DNA from: Sepiola atlantica
Taxonomy: Eukaryota; Mollusca; Cephalopoda; Sepiida; Sepiolidae
Assembly (NCBI GenBank): GCA_963556195.1
Contig: OY744519.1
Coordinates: 31,845,387-31,909,386, forward strand
Reading direction: 5' to 3'
Length of the DNA stretch: 64,000 nt
The notes beneath the pieces were generated by a model that was not told where the DNA came from, made no database searches, and saw only the letters and a program-made list of their open reading frames with translations. A program made the translations under genes and the position numbers. This document shows positions 1 to 9,240 of the stretch, piece by piece (within the stretch, counting starts at the first letter, position 1; every line of letters begins with the position of its first letter).

Positions 1-150
1 GAGTCCTTGTAATGGTTTATGAAGAAAGAGCACAAAACCACGGCACCCAAAATTACAGCAGAGCTTAACAATCATTTGGACAATCCCGTTTCAACAAAAA
101 CTGTTCACTGAGAGCTTCATAAGGCTGGATTTCATGGGAGGGTTTTAAGA
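1..150 (+). pseudogene. Tc1-like transposase fragment, cut by the window edge
   Basis: Read from base 31, the + strand gives a peptide of the Tc1 family N-terminal DNA-binding region: TTAPKITAELNNHLDNPVST, then KTVH, a stop, and ELHKAGFHGRV. Family knowledge: this is the second helix-turn-helix that binds the terminal repeat of Tc1 transposons. The stop is TGA where the family has an arginine CGA, a CpG-decay change. The terminal repeat follows at once, so the catalytic DDE part is missing and the copy is internally deleted and dead. The start lies outside the window. Confidence 0.75.
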
Positions 151-174
151 TGTTTCCATTATTTTGCCCAACCC

Positions 175-177
<3 letters not shown>
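151..177. repeat. Terminal inverted repeat of the Tc1-like element
   Basis: The segment starting TGTTTCCATTATTTTGCCCA and ending ACCCCTG has the look of a Tc1/mariner terminus and is followed directly by TA, the target dinucleotide of this superfamily. It abuts the transposase relic, marking the element's right end. The left end is off-window. Confidence 0.7.

Positions 178-231
<54 letters not shown>
178..231. repeat. (TA)n microsatellite
   Basis: About 54 bases of pure alternating TA directly beyond the Tc1 terminus. The long tyrosine-isoleucine reading frame over it is an artefact of the repeat. Confidence 0.95.
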
Positions 232-234
<3 letters not shown>

Positions 235-650
235 TCAGTTTATATTATATTCCAATAACCATGGTTTTATTTTATTATTTTTATTTTTTCACATTTCCAA
301 AAAATATAAAATTTCTGTGAGATATATTTTTAACGGTCCGTTTCATTTGTCTTGTGCCAAACAACATTTTTATGTCAATATCGTCTCTGCAACACTACAA
401 GATCATCAGAAAAAATTTATATATATATATATATATATAATGAGCAGGAAGACCCAACGTTGTTCGGTACTGAATGAGGATCACTACTATTTACTTTTTC
501 ACTATGCCCATAACACCATATTACTTTCTTTGTTCTCCCCCATCCTCCTGTTTTTCCCCTTAATATCGTCAGAAGAAGCTAAAATGTTGAAAAACTCTCT
601 GAATTGGTGTCTTATACATATGGTTTAAATTTAATTAAAATTGAATATAT
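232..650. other. AT-rich repeat debris, no gene
   Basis: No credible coding sequence. A second short (TA)n lies near 418-438, followed at 441-463 by a degraded start of the CCCGG-type repeat (GAGCAGGAAGACCCAACGTT) seen many times later. A degraded hammerhead-like core may lie on the minus strand at 371-409. Confidence 0.6.
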
Positions 651-651
651 G

Positions 652-890
652 TATTTGAAGTTTTAAGGGGGTTCTGTCCCCATGGATCAATTAGAGGTGG
701 GGGCACGTAGAGATTCGGGACTACTTCCATTGTCTTCCCTTGATAATTTTATATATATAATATAAATTTCATCAAGATAGGATATATTTGAAATTTTAAG
801 GCGGGTATACTCTCATAACCCCTTTTAGAGGTGCACTTAGAGATTTAGGAACACTTCCATCGTCTTCCCCAGTGAATTTTACATAAACTA
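652..890. repeat. Two tandem copies of a ~125-bp unit
   Basis: Both halves share the order: TTTTAAG, a GGG-rich stretch, CTCATAACCCC or TCCCCATGG, TTAGAGGTG, CTTAGAGATT-like, ACTTCCAT, GTCTTCCC, AATTTTA. The copies start near 652 and 785 and have diverged. No coding potential; likely part of the body of the repeat that begins near 441. Confidence 0.6.
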
Positions 891-1065
891 TGCTTTTAGA
901 TTTTATGTAGATTCTCTAACCTTTCTTTCTATAGGGAACACATAAACATCACACAGACATTGAGTTTTATTTATATAAAAAATATATCTGTCTGAATTCG
1001 AAACTATCCTGTTACTTCTATTAATATTGTAATATGATACTATCTTTTAATGCTCAATTTATGGG

Positions 1066-1108
1066 AGTAGTGTAGTATCTGTTCTGTCGTCATGAGAACA
1101 TTCTCCAA
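1066..1108 (+). repeat. U2 snRNA-derived fragment repeat
   Basis: Contains AGTGTAGTATCTGTTCTG, matching the branch-point-recognition region near the 5' end of U2 snRNA, followed by GTCGTCATGAGAACATTC. The same U2 fragment plus a CATGAGACCAT-like extension recurs at 27.5 kb (minus) and 38.3 kb. It is a short dispersed repeat unit, not a functional U2 gene: the rest of U2 is absent. Confidence 0.65.
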
Positions 1109-1299
1109 ACTTTAAAAAAAAACATGCGATCAGAGGGAGCATATATTTGTCCACTTATAATATAATGAGCACCTTCTCTGTCTGTCTATCTGTCCGTCCT
1201 GTAGAATTTTGGGGGCGGGGGAGGTAATTACTATTTAATTAATTTCAAAGTCAGAAACATAACAAATACATTAGGGCACATATTAACGACTAAATAAAC

Positions 1300-1405
1300 A
1301 ATAAATAATTTCGACGCAGAGGTCGTGATTTGAACTCGTAACCTAAACGCCAAAGAGTAATTGGAACGAATTTGTCTGATATGCTACAACTGGACCACCA
1401 TGCCA
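1300..1405 (-). mobile_element. tRNA-derived SINE head
   Basis: On the minus strand an A-box-like GGTGGTCCAGTTGTAG (about 1385-1400) is followed about 45 nt later by a B-box-like GAGTTCAAATCACGAC (about 1328-1343). That spacing and order are those of a tRNA-type internal pol III promoter. The downstream part is AT-rich (TTTATTGTTTATTTAG). It does not fold as a functional tRNA by eye. Confidence 0.6.
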
Positions 1406-1529
1406 AGTTATTAAAAAAACATTTTGATTTAACTACTTAAAGAAATGGTTTTTCCACTTCTTTCAGTTAGCAATGAATGATCGTATAATAACTGGTTCTT
1501 CGATATAGTTTGGGGTCTGCGTTCGCGCT

Positions 1530-1612
1530 TGATTTTTTTTTTTGGCGGGGGGAGGGGAATTTCACCCCCTTATTTTTTTTTGGCGGGGGGAGGGGGATTT
1601 TTTTTTTCCCCT
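1530..1612. repeat. Duplicated T-run / G-rich / T-run unit
   Basis: The motif of a T-run followed by GGCGGGGGGAGGGG occurs twice in a row (from about 1532 and 1572), each followed by a T/C-rich stretch. Low complexity with strand-asymmetric G runs. No coding content. Confidence 0.8.
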
Positions 1613-1747
1613 TTTGAAACAAAAAATATTCAGAGACAAATTATTTATTTTTTTTAACTAAAAATGTCTCACCACCCAAGAATGCGGCAGCCTAGCAAAA
1701 ATAGACTACCGTTAGGGAGTTTATTTTCGCTAGTCTAGTATATATAA

Positions 1748-2023
1748 TACACAAGGTGTAGAAGATATTTGTCTGCAAGATTACTGTCACGGAAAAAAAT
1801 GTTTCATCTATTTATTTATATTAATCAAACTTGAGTCTGTTTGTTTCATGGCTTGTTCTGTTGATTTCATTTGATGAACCCCACTTTGGCTTTGATGGCA
1901 GCCTAAGATCTTTGTCGCTGTCTCTCGACTTAGGTTCCCAAAGGCTCTGGTTATCCTAGTCTTTAGCTTCTCCTTCATATTGCTGTTGGATGTGTTGGTT
2001 GTTCCACCATGCCCCCCCCCCAT
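1748..2023 (-). pseudogene. IS630/mariner-like transposase, C-terminal relic
   Basis: A 71-residue minus-strand frame contains HGGTTNTSNSNMKEKLKTRI followed by TRAFGNLSRETATK. It matches the end of the degraded transposase at 18.5-19.0 kb, whose corresponding peptide is CGTVEQDSNRSSCNMKGDLT. The DNA after the frame (TATTTGTCTGCAAGATTACT) also matches 18.46 kb, so both carry the same terminal region. Only the C-terminus and the terminal end remain; the catalytic residues lie in the missing part. The non-functional relic ends at a poly-C tract (about 2010-2020). Confidence 0.7.
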
Positions 2024-2180
2024 TTTGAAAGTTAAATTTCGTAATTGAATTAGTTTTTAAATAAGATTTTTCAAAATTTCGATTTATTTTATGCTATTGC
2101 TTTTGTGATTTCAATAAATATTTAATTAATAGTAAATTCAAAAAGTAAAAGTATTTATCAAAGTTACATCAATCCGAGAA

Positions 2181-2262
2181 ACACACACACACACACACAC
2201 CCACCCACACACAGGTGAAGTTGTCTCATAATTTTATTGATATAAACATTGACAATATTATT
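2181..2262. repeat. (CA)n tract plus edge of the 40/61-kb duplicated repeat
   Basis: A CA-rich microsatellite (2181-2213) is followed by TGAAGTTGTCTCATAATTTT and ATTGATATAAA, which matches the sequence at 40.38 kb and 61.23 kb. It is therefore a third, partial copy of that repeat family. Confidence 0.7.
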
Positions 2263-2377
2263 TCTAAACACGAAACCTTTTAGTTAAACGATAAGCAAAC
2301 AATTTTTTTCTAGAAAGATGGAATATTACGAAAAAAAATATTGATAGGACGATGCAAATATTTTCCACGATTCCGAT

Positions 2378-2815
2378 AGAATTACTAATTCTGTTGTGAA
2401 TTCCCGATTCTGATACGATTACCGGTTCTGTTGTGAATTCCCAGATTCCAAGATGATTACCGGTTCTGTTGTGAATTCCCCAATTCCGATATGATTACCG
2501 GTTCTGTTGTGAATTCCCCGATTCCGATATGATTACCGGTTCTGTTATGAATTTTCCGATATGATTACCGGTTCTGTTATGAATTTTCCGATATGATTAC
2601 CGGTTCTGGTATGAATTTTCCGATATGATTACCGGTTCTGTTATGAATTTTCCGATATGATTACCGGTTCTGTTATGAATTTTCTGATAAGATTACCGGT
2701 TCTGTTGTGAATTCCCCGATTCCGATACGATTACCGGTTCTGTTGTGAATTCCCCGATTCCGATACGATTACCGGTTCTGTTGTGAATTCCCCGATTCCG
2801 ATACGATTACCAATT
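2378..2815. repeat. Minisatellite, alternating 38-nt and 32-nt units
   Basis: About 13 tandem units share GATTACCGGTTCTGTT. The long form carries GTGAATTCCCCGATTCCGAT; the short form lacks 6 nt and reads ATGAATTTTCCGATAT. Four long units are followed by a block of five or six short units and then three long ones. Short units sit together and are nearly identical, implying local expansion after a 6-nt deletion. No spacers unlike the repeats are present, so it is not a CRISPR array. Confidence 0.95.
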
Positions 2816-4660
2816 CTGATTCTTTTAAAATCTCTTAATATTTTGCTATAGAGTTGTTTCTTTAATTTTCGAATTACCGTAAAAACTCATGTAATTTGTG
2901 CATTTGATAGATTTTAGTTATATTGGTAACAGAAGTATTTTGCTATCTAATTTATGTATGTGTACGGACACTGTAAATTAGATAGAAAAAATTAATCGAT
3001 TCAAAGCAACATTGAAAAGTGACTTTTTTCTCTAAATGCTCTGAGATATTAAAAAATATTAGTTTGAATCAATATACAGTGAAAGAAAGAGAGATGGATA
3101 GCTAAATGGGAGTGAGTGATTTTAAAAAAAAATTAGTTAATTACATATTACGACTAATTAGAATAATTAAAATGGAATATTTTCAAACATAACTCAATCA
3201 CAGAACTATGGAATACTTTAGCATATACTTTCTATCATTAAAGTATATAGGATAAAGCCTTTAGGAAACAAACGTTGATTCACCTAGCTTTAGATTCAGA
3301 CAAACATGCTAGGTAAAAGAAAACCTCCTTAGAATAGGTAAAAAAAAAAAAAAAAAAAATTAGGCTTTAAGTGAAGTTGCTAGCAGACCTGATTCTTTGA
3401 TACGACAGATACCCATGTAAAAAATAATGTTTTCTATGGTTTATTCGTGCTCCTAAACCATACTACTTGACTTTTTGTTTTTGAATTTTAATTTAAACCA
3501 GAAATTACTTTCTAATCAACAGTTTAAAGACTTCAAAACTACTTTCGAATTTCGAAGTTTCACATCGGCTATTGTATCTATTAATGCTATATTAAAATAG
3601 TTTAGTCTACCGTGCCACTTTATTCTTTTATTTTCGTAATTTTGAAGGCTGTAAAATGACGATGAGAGATTCTGGCTCGGTCTGAAAGTTTTAAGACTAA
3701 AAACTCTAGTATTATTTAATTTTTTGCTCTAAAATCGAGAGAAGATTTACAATTTTTTCTTCTCTCGTGCCCCTGTCATATCAAAGAACCAAAACAAACA
3801 ACCAAATGCCGTTTAAGACATAACATCCGTGGCATAAATAAAAACGAGAGAGGCTGTAGTAAGATTTCTATTCAGGTTATTCTGTTCTTTACTAAGGTTA
3901 CTTTACACCCCCCCACCTCCACCCCAACTACTCTCTTCCAGAGGGAGGAAGGGAAAGAAAGAATTGCACTAACAATGCCAGCCATGTTGTGCTGTACCAA
4001 AGCCTCTGCCCCCTAATATGCCTGCTTTTTTTTTTTTTTTGCCTGGCTTAGACATGTGCTTGTTTGATGGTGAGAATGAAAGGAAGGTTCGGTAAGAGTT
4101 GTTAAAGCATTGTGGAAAGGGTGATAGGAGGGAAGGAGGAAGAGAGAGATGGTGTTGTGGAATGAAGCTGAGAATCAACATGGCCGCCACTTCTTAGTTC
4201 TCAAATATCTGGCAGTGGTTCTTTCAACCCCCCCCCCCCGATTCCTTTTTTCGAAATTATCTGACTCAAAAGGTAATTTTCAAATATTAATGAATGTGTG
4301 TATATTTTTTAAAAAGGCGTTTTTATGATAGAAAAAAAAAAGCGTTTTTTTTATACTATACTGCATTCATGAAAAAAGTTGCTTCAAATTTTTGGTAAAA
4401 TTTGATCCTTTGCCCCACGTTGTCAACGGAATAATAAAAAAAGATCCTTCCTCCCCCCTTTTTCTTGTGTAATTCCACGCCAACACTGGAAATACCTGTA
4501 GGAAAAAATGGTAACCGTTACTATTAGCAACATAAATTATATGGGCATTGAAAAAACAAATGTGCAACAAATAAATGTTACCAAAGCCAAGATAAGTTAC
4601 TCTTTTACTTACCTGGATAAGTTTTTTTTTTGTGTTTTAACTTATTTTAAAGCGTTTTTT
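2816..4660. other. Intergenic stretch, no gene recognised
   Basis: AT-rich with a poly-A run (about 3341-3359), a poly-T run (about 4027-4041), poly-C runs (about 3908 and 4230-4239) and a purine-rich patch (4080-4150). The 73-codon minus frame at 3969-4190 and others here translate low-complexity DNA and match nothing I recognise. Confidence 0.6.
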
Positions 4661-4666
4661 TTTTTG

Positions 4667-4975
4667 GTGGGGGGGGGGGAAACAAACATAGTGTTCAGTT
4701 AGAATTTAAAAAAAAAAGCGTTGATAAGCAATGCATATATACCCCTGAGCCCCTGATAATCGCTTAAAAATCGAAAAGTAAACAAAATACTGGTAGAAAC
4801 ACATCCAATAAATGTCACCAATCATGCAAAATGTGATGTTCTAACAGTATTTTGTTTAACTTTCGATTTTGGAGCGATTATCAGGGGCCCAGGGGTATAT
4901 GTGCATTGCTTATCGATGGCATCTTTTTTTTTTTTTTTCGTTCTAACTGAACACTAGTGGACACTGTGTTTGTTT
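4667..4975. repeat. Inverted repeat (foldback), arms ~125 nt
   Basis: The left arm from about 4680 (AACAAACATAGTGTTCAGTT) through 4793 is answered by a right arm from about 4838 to 4974, ending in ACTGTGTTTGTT. The inner part, with GATAAGCAATGCATATATAC and CCCCTGATAATCGCTT, is the best conserved. The spacer is about 45 nt. The arms have A/T-run length differences. It may be a foldback/MITE-type element; I see no clear target duplication. Confidence 0.8.
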
Positions 4976-5715
4976 TTTACCAAGTATAATAGAAAGCACC
5001 CAAGCATGACAAACATATTCGCAAAGAACTTAGTCATGGAAAATAGTGAGTGATTTGTACTACTGTAGTTGAACATACAGAGAAACAAGATGGCTACCAT
5101 CTGTAATCCTATCGTGTATTATTTAGAATTCAAATAAAAAAGAAAACTCAAAACACTATTTTGTTATCAAAATGTTAATCAGGGGGAAAACCTACATAAA
5201 AGAAATTAGATATTTTTCAGACCAAATTATTTTTGTGCTTCTCCAGATTAAGACCCCAACTAAAATCGACTTTGCATCGTTAGGGTTAGCTTGAGTCCTA
5301 ATCTGAAGAAGTACCAATATTCCTCTGAACAAATAAAATAGATGTATAATATACATGAAATATGTGATAATGACAATGTTTGTCTCGATGTGCCCGTGGC
5401 ATAACTCTTTATCTTTTTCATCGGTTCTTTTTTTATTAGCATATAGGTTGAGGGGTATTATCCACACTGGTGGGCCTCCGTCTAGGTAGTTGGTTAGCTG
5501 CATTCATGGAAATCTTGATGAAGGTTTATTTGAAGTAAAAGTTTTACAGAGATTGCCCTTCTTTGCCCAACACTTTTTCGTGATCGACACTGTGTCACCA
5601 ACCAAGGTCAAACGCCTGCACTCTACCAAGTCAGTTGGGAAGCTTTTATGGCGGCCGACACCTGCCAAGTCTAAACTTTACATCGGCCATCTGTATGCAT
5701 TTCATGGAGATATCC
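4976..5715. other. Intergenic, no gene recognised
   Basis: Frames of 60-115 codons exist on both strands (for example 5192-5503 minus and 5490-5837 plus) but none resembles a known family, and the 5490 frame runs into the inserted hAT element. This may be unique host sequence into which the hAT inserted. Confidence 0.5.
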
Positions 5716-5723
5716 GACTAGAG

Positions 5724-6202
5724 CAGGGGCGGGCAACCTCCGGCCCGCGGGCCACATCCGGCCGTGAAGGCTTAGCGTCCGGCCCGCCACCCTGCTATGC
5801 TTTATTATTGCAATCCGGCCCACAGACCTCCCAGTAAAACTCATATCATTTTGTGACATAGACGTAAAAGTAGGTTTCAATTAAGATTTACAGTGTGATA
5901 AAAATGTATAAATATCAGCGAGCGATGATGCATGTATATTTAATTTTTCTTTAACTACTAATTTCAAATCCTTGACCTGAGATAAAAATAGAGAAAGAGA
6001 GAGGCAAAGAGGAAACGAGAGACGAGGAAAGGGCATGACACAGAGAACTTATGTGAGGTGTGTCAAAACGAATGCAATTTTTGTACAATTTATTCATGTA
6101 AACAAAATATAGTAATTCTGAGATTTCGTTTTTCACTCCGGCCCGCGATCTCCTTCCAAAAGTCTCATCTGGCCCTCACTCTGAAAAGGTTACCCACCCC
6201 TG
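5724..6202. mobile_element. Non-autonomous hAT element with 8-bp target duplication
   Basis: The left terminus CAGGGGCGGGCAACCT is mirrored by GGTTACCCACCCCTG at the right end. The flanks are GACTAGAG at 5716-5723 and GACTAGAG at 6203-6210, an exact 8-bp direct repeat. Terminal repeats starting CAGGG and an 8-bp target duplication are diagnostic of the hAT superfamily. The 479-bp body carries clusters of CCGGCCCGC near both ends and no transposase, so it must have been mobilised by a hAT enzyme made elsewhere. Confidence 0.92.
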
Positions 6203-6215
6203 GACTAGAGTATAT

Positions 6216-6620
6216 GTCACATTCCATGAGAAATGCCAGTATACTGAAATCATATGCCCTTAATAGGGTTAAGATGAAAATTCATATACACTAAATGTAC
6301 AATAGCAAGGAAATTCCCAAATTTTTACACTTTTATTGTCATTAAGGGTATGCGAGCACAACAGGACTATGTATTTTACTGGTAGGAATTTTTATTCAGC
6401 ACACCTCACACACTTCATCCACTCATGCATAGAGATTTATACTGTAGTGATGTGATAATGAAATGGCTTGGTTGATATGTAGTCATACCCTTAATGACAA
6501 TAAAAGTGTAAAAATTTGGGAATTTCCTTGCTATTGTACATTTAGTGTATATGAATTTTCATCTTAACCCTATTAAGGGCATATGATTTCAGTATACTGG
6601 CATTTATCATGGAATGTCAC
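6216..6620. repeat. Large inverted repeat, 137-nt arms
   Basis: The arm 6216-6352 (starting GTCACATTCCATGAGAAATG) is repeated in reverse complement at 6484-6620 with only scattered changes. The 131-nt spacer has no coding content. It lies just outside the hAT insertion and would form a long RNA or DNA hairpin. It could be a foldback transposon or a rearranged repeat. Confidence 0.9.
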
Positions 6621-8340
6621 TACTTTTGTAAAGGTTATGCCTAAAGAAAATGGTAATTTTTAAGGTTTTTTGGAATTTTCTGGAAAACTAAGGTATATGG
6701 TAAACTGAAATTAAAATGCCATCAACTAGACCCTAGAACCTCTATCTCTGCCAAAAATCAGCTGAATCCATCAAATAGTTGATGAGATACAGGGTGGCAC
6801 ACACGTACGTACGTACACACGGATAACACAAAATCACTCCTGACCTTTCTGGATCTCTGGGTTGCCTTGACTAATGATGCTGAAATTTTACACACTTATA
6901 GAACCTATTAAATAAAAATTTTGTGCAAAGTTTTAAATAATTTGGTTTATTGGTTTTTGAGTTATGACTGATCAAAGAAATGAGATTTCTAGCATAGGTC
7001 GTTTTTGAAGTCTATTAAGGGATAGAGCGCTATCGCGCCTCCCTTGATACATCCTCTGAGTAGACTGCCAAGTGGTTTGAGACTGCTTATTGGATATTTG
7101 CAGCTAACCTCTATATCTGAAGGATGTTCCCTATCCGCCACCTAGAACCCAGTGAATGGGAGATAGCTGCTCCACGCCACACCATGACATTTGATAATAT
7201 GCCACAGTGTTTTCAAACTGTAGTCGACCTGTTGTATTGTATATTGAGACAACTGATGCAGGTTAAATGAAAACTTATATTGATCAATGTAAAAATTTGT
7301 TTTTTTAACAGTTCAATTTTTTCTAGCACATAATTTCAAATATTCATATATCTTGTACCTCTGCTCCTGAACTAAATTTGTTCATAACATTCATGAACCA
7401 AAATAATTTTTTTCTCATTGAAATTAATGTAAATCCAATTCATCCCTTCCCGTGAAAAAAAAAAACAAAACTGTTTTTCATTAATTCATAACATCAATAA
7501 TTTGTGTACTTTTAGCACTTGAGACATTAATTTTGTTAATATAATTACATTTTAGCCTCATCATCTTCGCCTTTAGTGCATCTTTGTTCAAGAGAGTATA
7601 TATTGTTGATTTTTGCCATGTACTGTTTGGCGAGATCAGTAACACGAACAACACAACAACGAACATTGTTCAGAGTATGCAAATCTGAGTACAACTGATG
7701 CTCTGCGGGACTCTAGCACAGCGTAATAGACAGTTTGTATGTTCGTAGATTCACTGCAAAAGTCTGTGTTTATGTGTGTGTGCGCCAGCAAATAAAAATA
7801 GTAAAAAAAAACAAAAAACGAAAACTTTATCCGTAGTTATGAAGTTGCTTATTTGAAAAATATGTTCGTGATCAGATTTGTTTGTGATTTTGAGAATTCA
7901 TGAACCAAGGTATTATTTTATATTAGAATCTTTCTTTATTTTCCATTTAAAAAGAAAAACTTCTTTTTTTTTTTCTTACTGCTAGCTACTACGACAATTC
8001 GGGGGGAAAAAGAAAGAAAGATATTCCCATGGTTCACAACTATTTTCCTCATGGCGTAACTACCTGGTTTCTCAACCTAAATTAGAGTAATGAATTTTAT
8101 CTAGCAATATACTTTTTATAGATTCAACATGTAACAAGTAATCTTTTAATCGCTGCTTTATCTTATTGGTTAACTTTTACTTATATTTTCCATTCTTGCA
8201 TTCATCATATGTTGAAAATATTTGCACAAAGGGATGACACTATCTACTAAAACAAGTTGAAAAGGTCCTTTATGATGTCATATATGTTTAAGTAACAAAA
8301 GGATGATCTCAGCCATTAAAACAGAACAGATGAAAGGTCA
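6621..8340. other. Intergenic repeat-like sequence, no gene
   Basis: Contains an ACGTACGTACGT run near 6801-6815, a GC-richer patch (7030-7190) and AT-rich DNA. The frame at 7481-7666 matches nothing recognisable. I see no promoter or RNA gene I can support. Confidence 0.5.
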
Positions 8341-8356
8341 CAGTTTGTCTATGGAC

Positions 8357-8357
<1 letters not shown>

Positions 8358-8383
<26 letters not shown>
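8358..8383. repeat. (TA)n microsatellite
   Basis: A short alternating TA tract just upstream of the U2-headed repeat. Confidence 0.9.
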
Positions 8384-8387
<4 letters not shown>

Positions 8388-8403
8388 ACTATGGAACTTG
8401 GCC

Positions 8404-8530
8404 AGAGTGCTCACCTCTTGGGCGCTGGCTTTTCAACCCCCACTTTCCGACCTGACCTTGGGTCACATCTTACTTGTGGGAGTAGGATAAAACTGGCCTT
8501 GTGCCTAACTCCTGGAGAGGAGTAAATAAT
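8404..8530 (+). mobile_element. tRNA-headed SINE inserted in a U2-headed repeat
   Basis: The insert starts after a 16-bp direct repeat ACTATGGAACTTGGCC, present at 8388-8403 and again at 8531-8546, which is a target-site duplication of retroposition length. The SINE has a tRNA-like head: AGAGTGCTCACCTCTTGGGC, then CTTTTCAACCCC as a B-box-like motif, then TTGGGTCACATCTTACTTGT and a GTGCCTAACTCCTGGAGAGG tail ending in AGTAAATA. Other copies of this family (called SINE-A here) lie at 8.8, 9.15, 40.6, 55.9, 60.9, 61.5 and 62.4 kb. Confidence 0.8.
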
Positions 8531-8595
8531 ACTATGGAACTTGGCCTTTTGGCTAAGATCAAAGTGTAGTATCTGTTCTGATGGATACTGCACCC
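8531..8595 (+). mobile_element. U2 snRNA-derived 5' head of a repeat
   Basis: GGCCTTTTGGCTAAGATCAA followed by AGTGTAGTATCTGTTCTG matches the 5' domain of U2 snRNA, including stem I/IIa-side sequence and the GTAGTA branch-point-recognition core. Homology stops after about 45 nt and continues into an unrelated body, so this is a U2-derived head on a repeat rather than a U2 gene. Family knowledge: SINEs with U1/U2-derived heads (SINEU) are known in crocodilians. Partial heads recur at 26.4 and 38.2 kb. Confidence 0.75.
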
Positions 8596-8619
8596 CATAA
8601 ACTGGTATCGTCTTGGCCT

Positions 8620-9240
8620 TCGGAGCTTGATTTACACCGGTCTATGGGTCTGTCCTGTGCAGTTCTAGGAGGTCCACCCTCCCAGGCTTTGCCTCCCCTC
8701 TTTACGGAGGAGTAAGTTTATTGCTTACTGTCTGAGGCGCCCCTACCGGGGAATGCCGACGGGGCTGCCCAGGCAATTTTTAATGGCCAGAGTGCTCACC
8801 TTCTCGGGCGCTGGCTTTTCAAACCCCACTTTCCCGACCCGACCTTGGGTCACATCTTACTTGTGGGAGTAAGATAAAACTGGTCTTGTGCCTAACCTCC
8901 TGGAGAGGAGGTAAATAAATACTACACCCTATAGACCGGTATCGTCTTGGCCTTCGGGGCTTGATTTATGCCAGTCTATGGGTTTGTCCTGTGCAGTTCT
9001 AGGAGTTCCACCCCCCAGGCTTTGCCTTCTCACCCTTTGAGAAGGGGTTAGTTTATTGCTAATCGCCTTAGGTGCCCCTAATTGCCTGGGTAGCCCCGTC
9101 GGCATTCCCCAAATGCCGACAGGGCTGCCCAGGCAATTTTTAAAGGTAATAGGTACTCTTCCTCTAGGGTGCTGACTTATCAAATCCCACTTTCCGACCT
9201 TGTGTCACATTTTACTTTGTGGGAGGTAGATAAATACCTT
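8620..9240 (+). mobile_element. Two tandem SINE-A copies
   Basis: The order GGTATCGTCTTGGCCTTCGG, CAGTTCTAGGAGGTCCACCC, TTAGTTTATTGCTAATCGCC-like and GACGGGGCTGCCCAGGCAAT, followed by the tRNA-like GAGTGCTCAC head and TTTTCAAACCCCACTTTC, occurs from about 8620 and again from about 8930. Each ends in a GGAGGTAAATAAATA-like tail. The tandem arrangement suggests head-to-tail insertion. The minus-strand frame at 8929-9183 is a shadow. Confidence 0.75.

Noticed and set aside
164..628. 154-codon plus-strand frame rich in Tyr-Ile repeats
   Set aside because: It is the translation of (TA)n microsatellites and AT-rich repeat debris; no domain.
2378..2815. Regular repeats considered as a CRISPR array
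   Set aside because: Units are contiguous with no unique spacers, and the context is eukaryotic; it is a minisatellite.
5490..5837. 115-codon plus frame as a host exon
   Set aside because: Its last third lies inside the inserted hAT element and the rest has no recognisable motif or splice evidence.
8531..8595. Functional U2 snRNA gene
   Set aside because: Only about 45 nt of U2 5' sequence; the Sm site and 3' stem-loops are absent.
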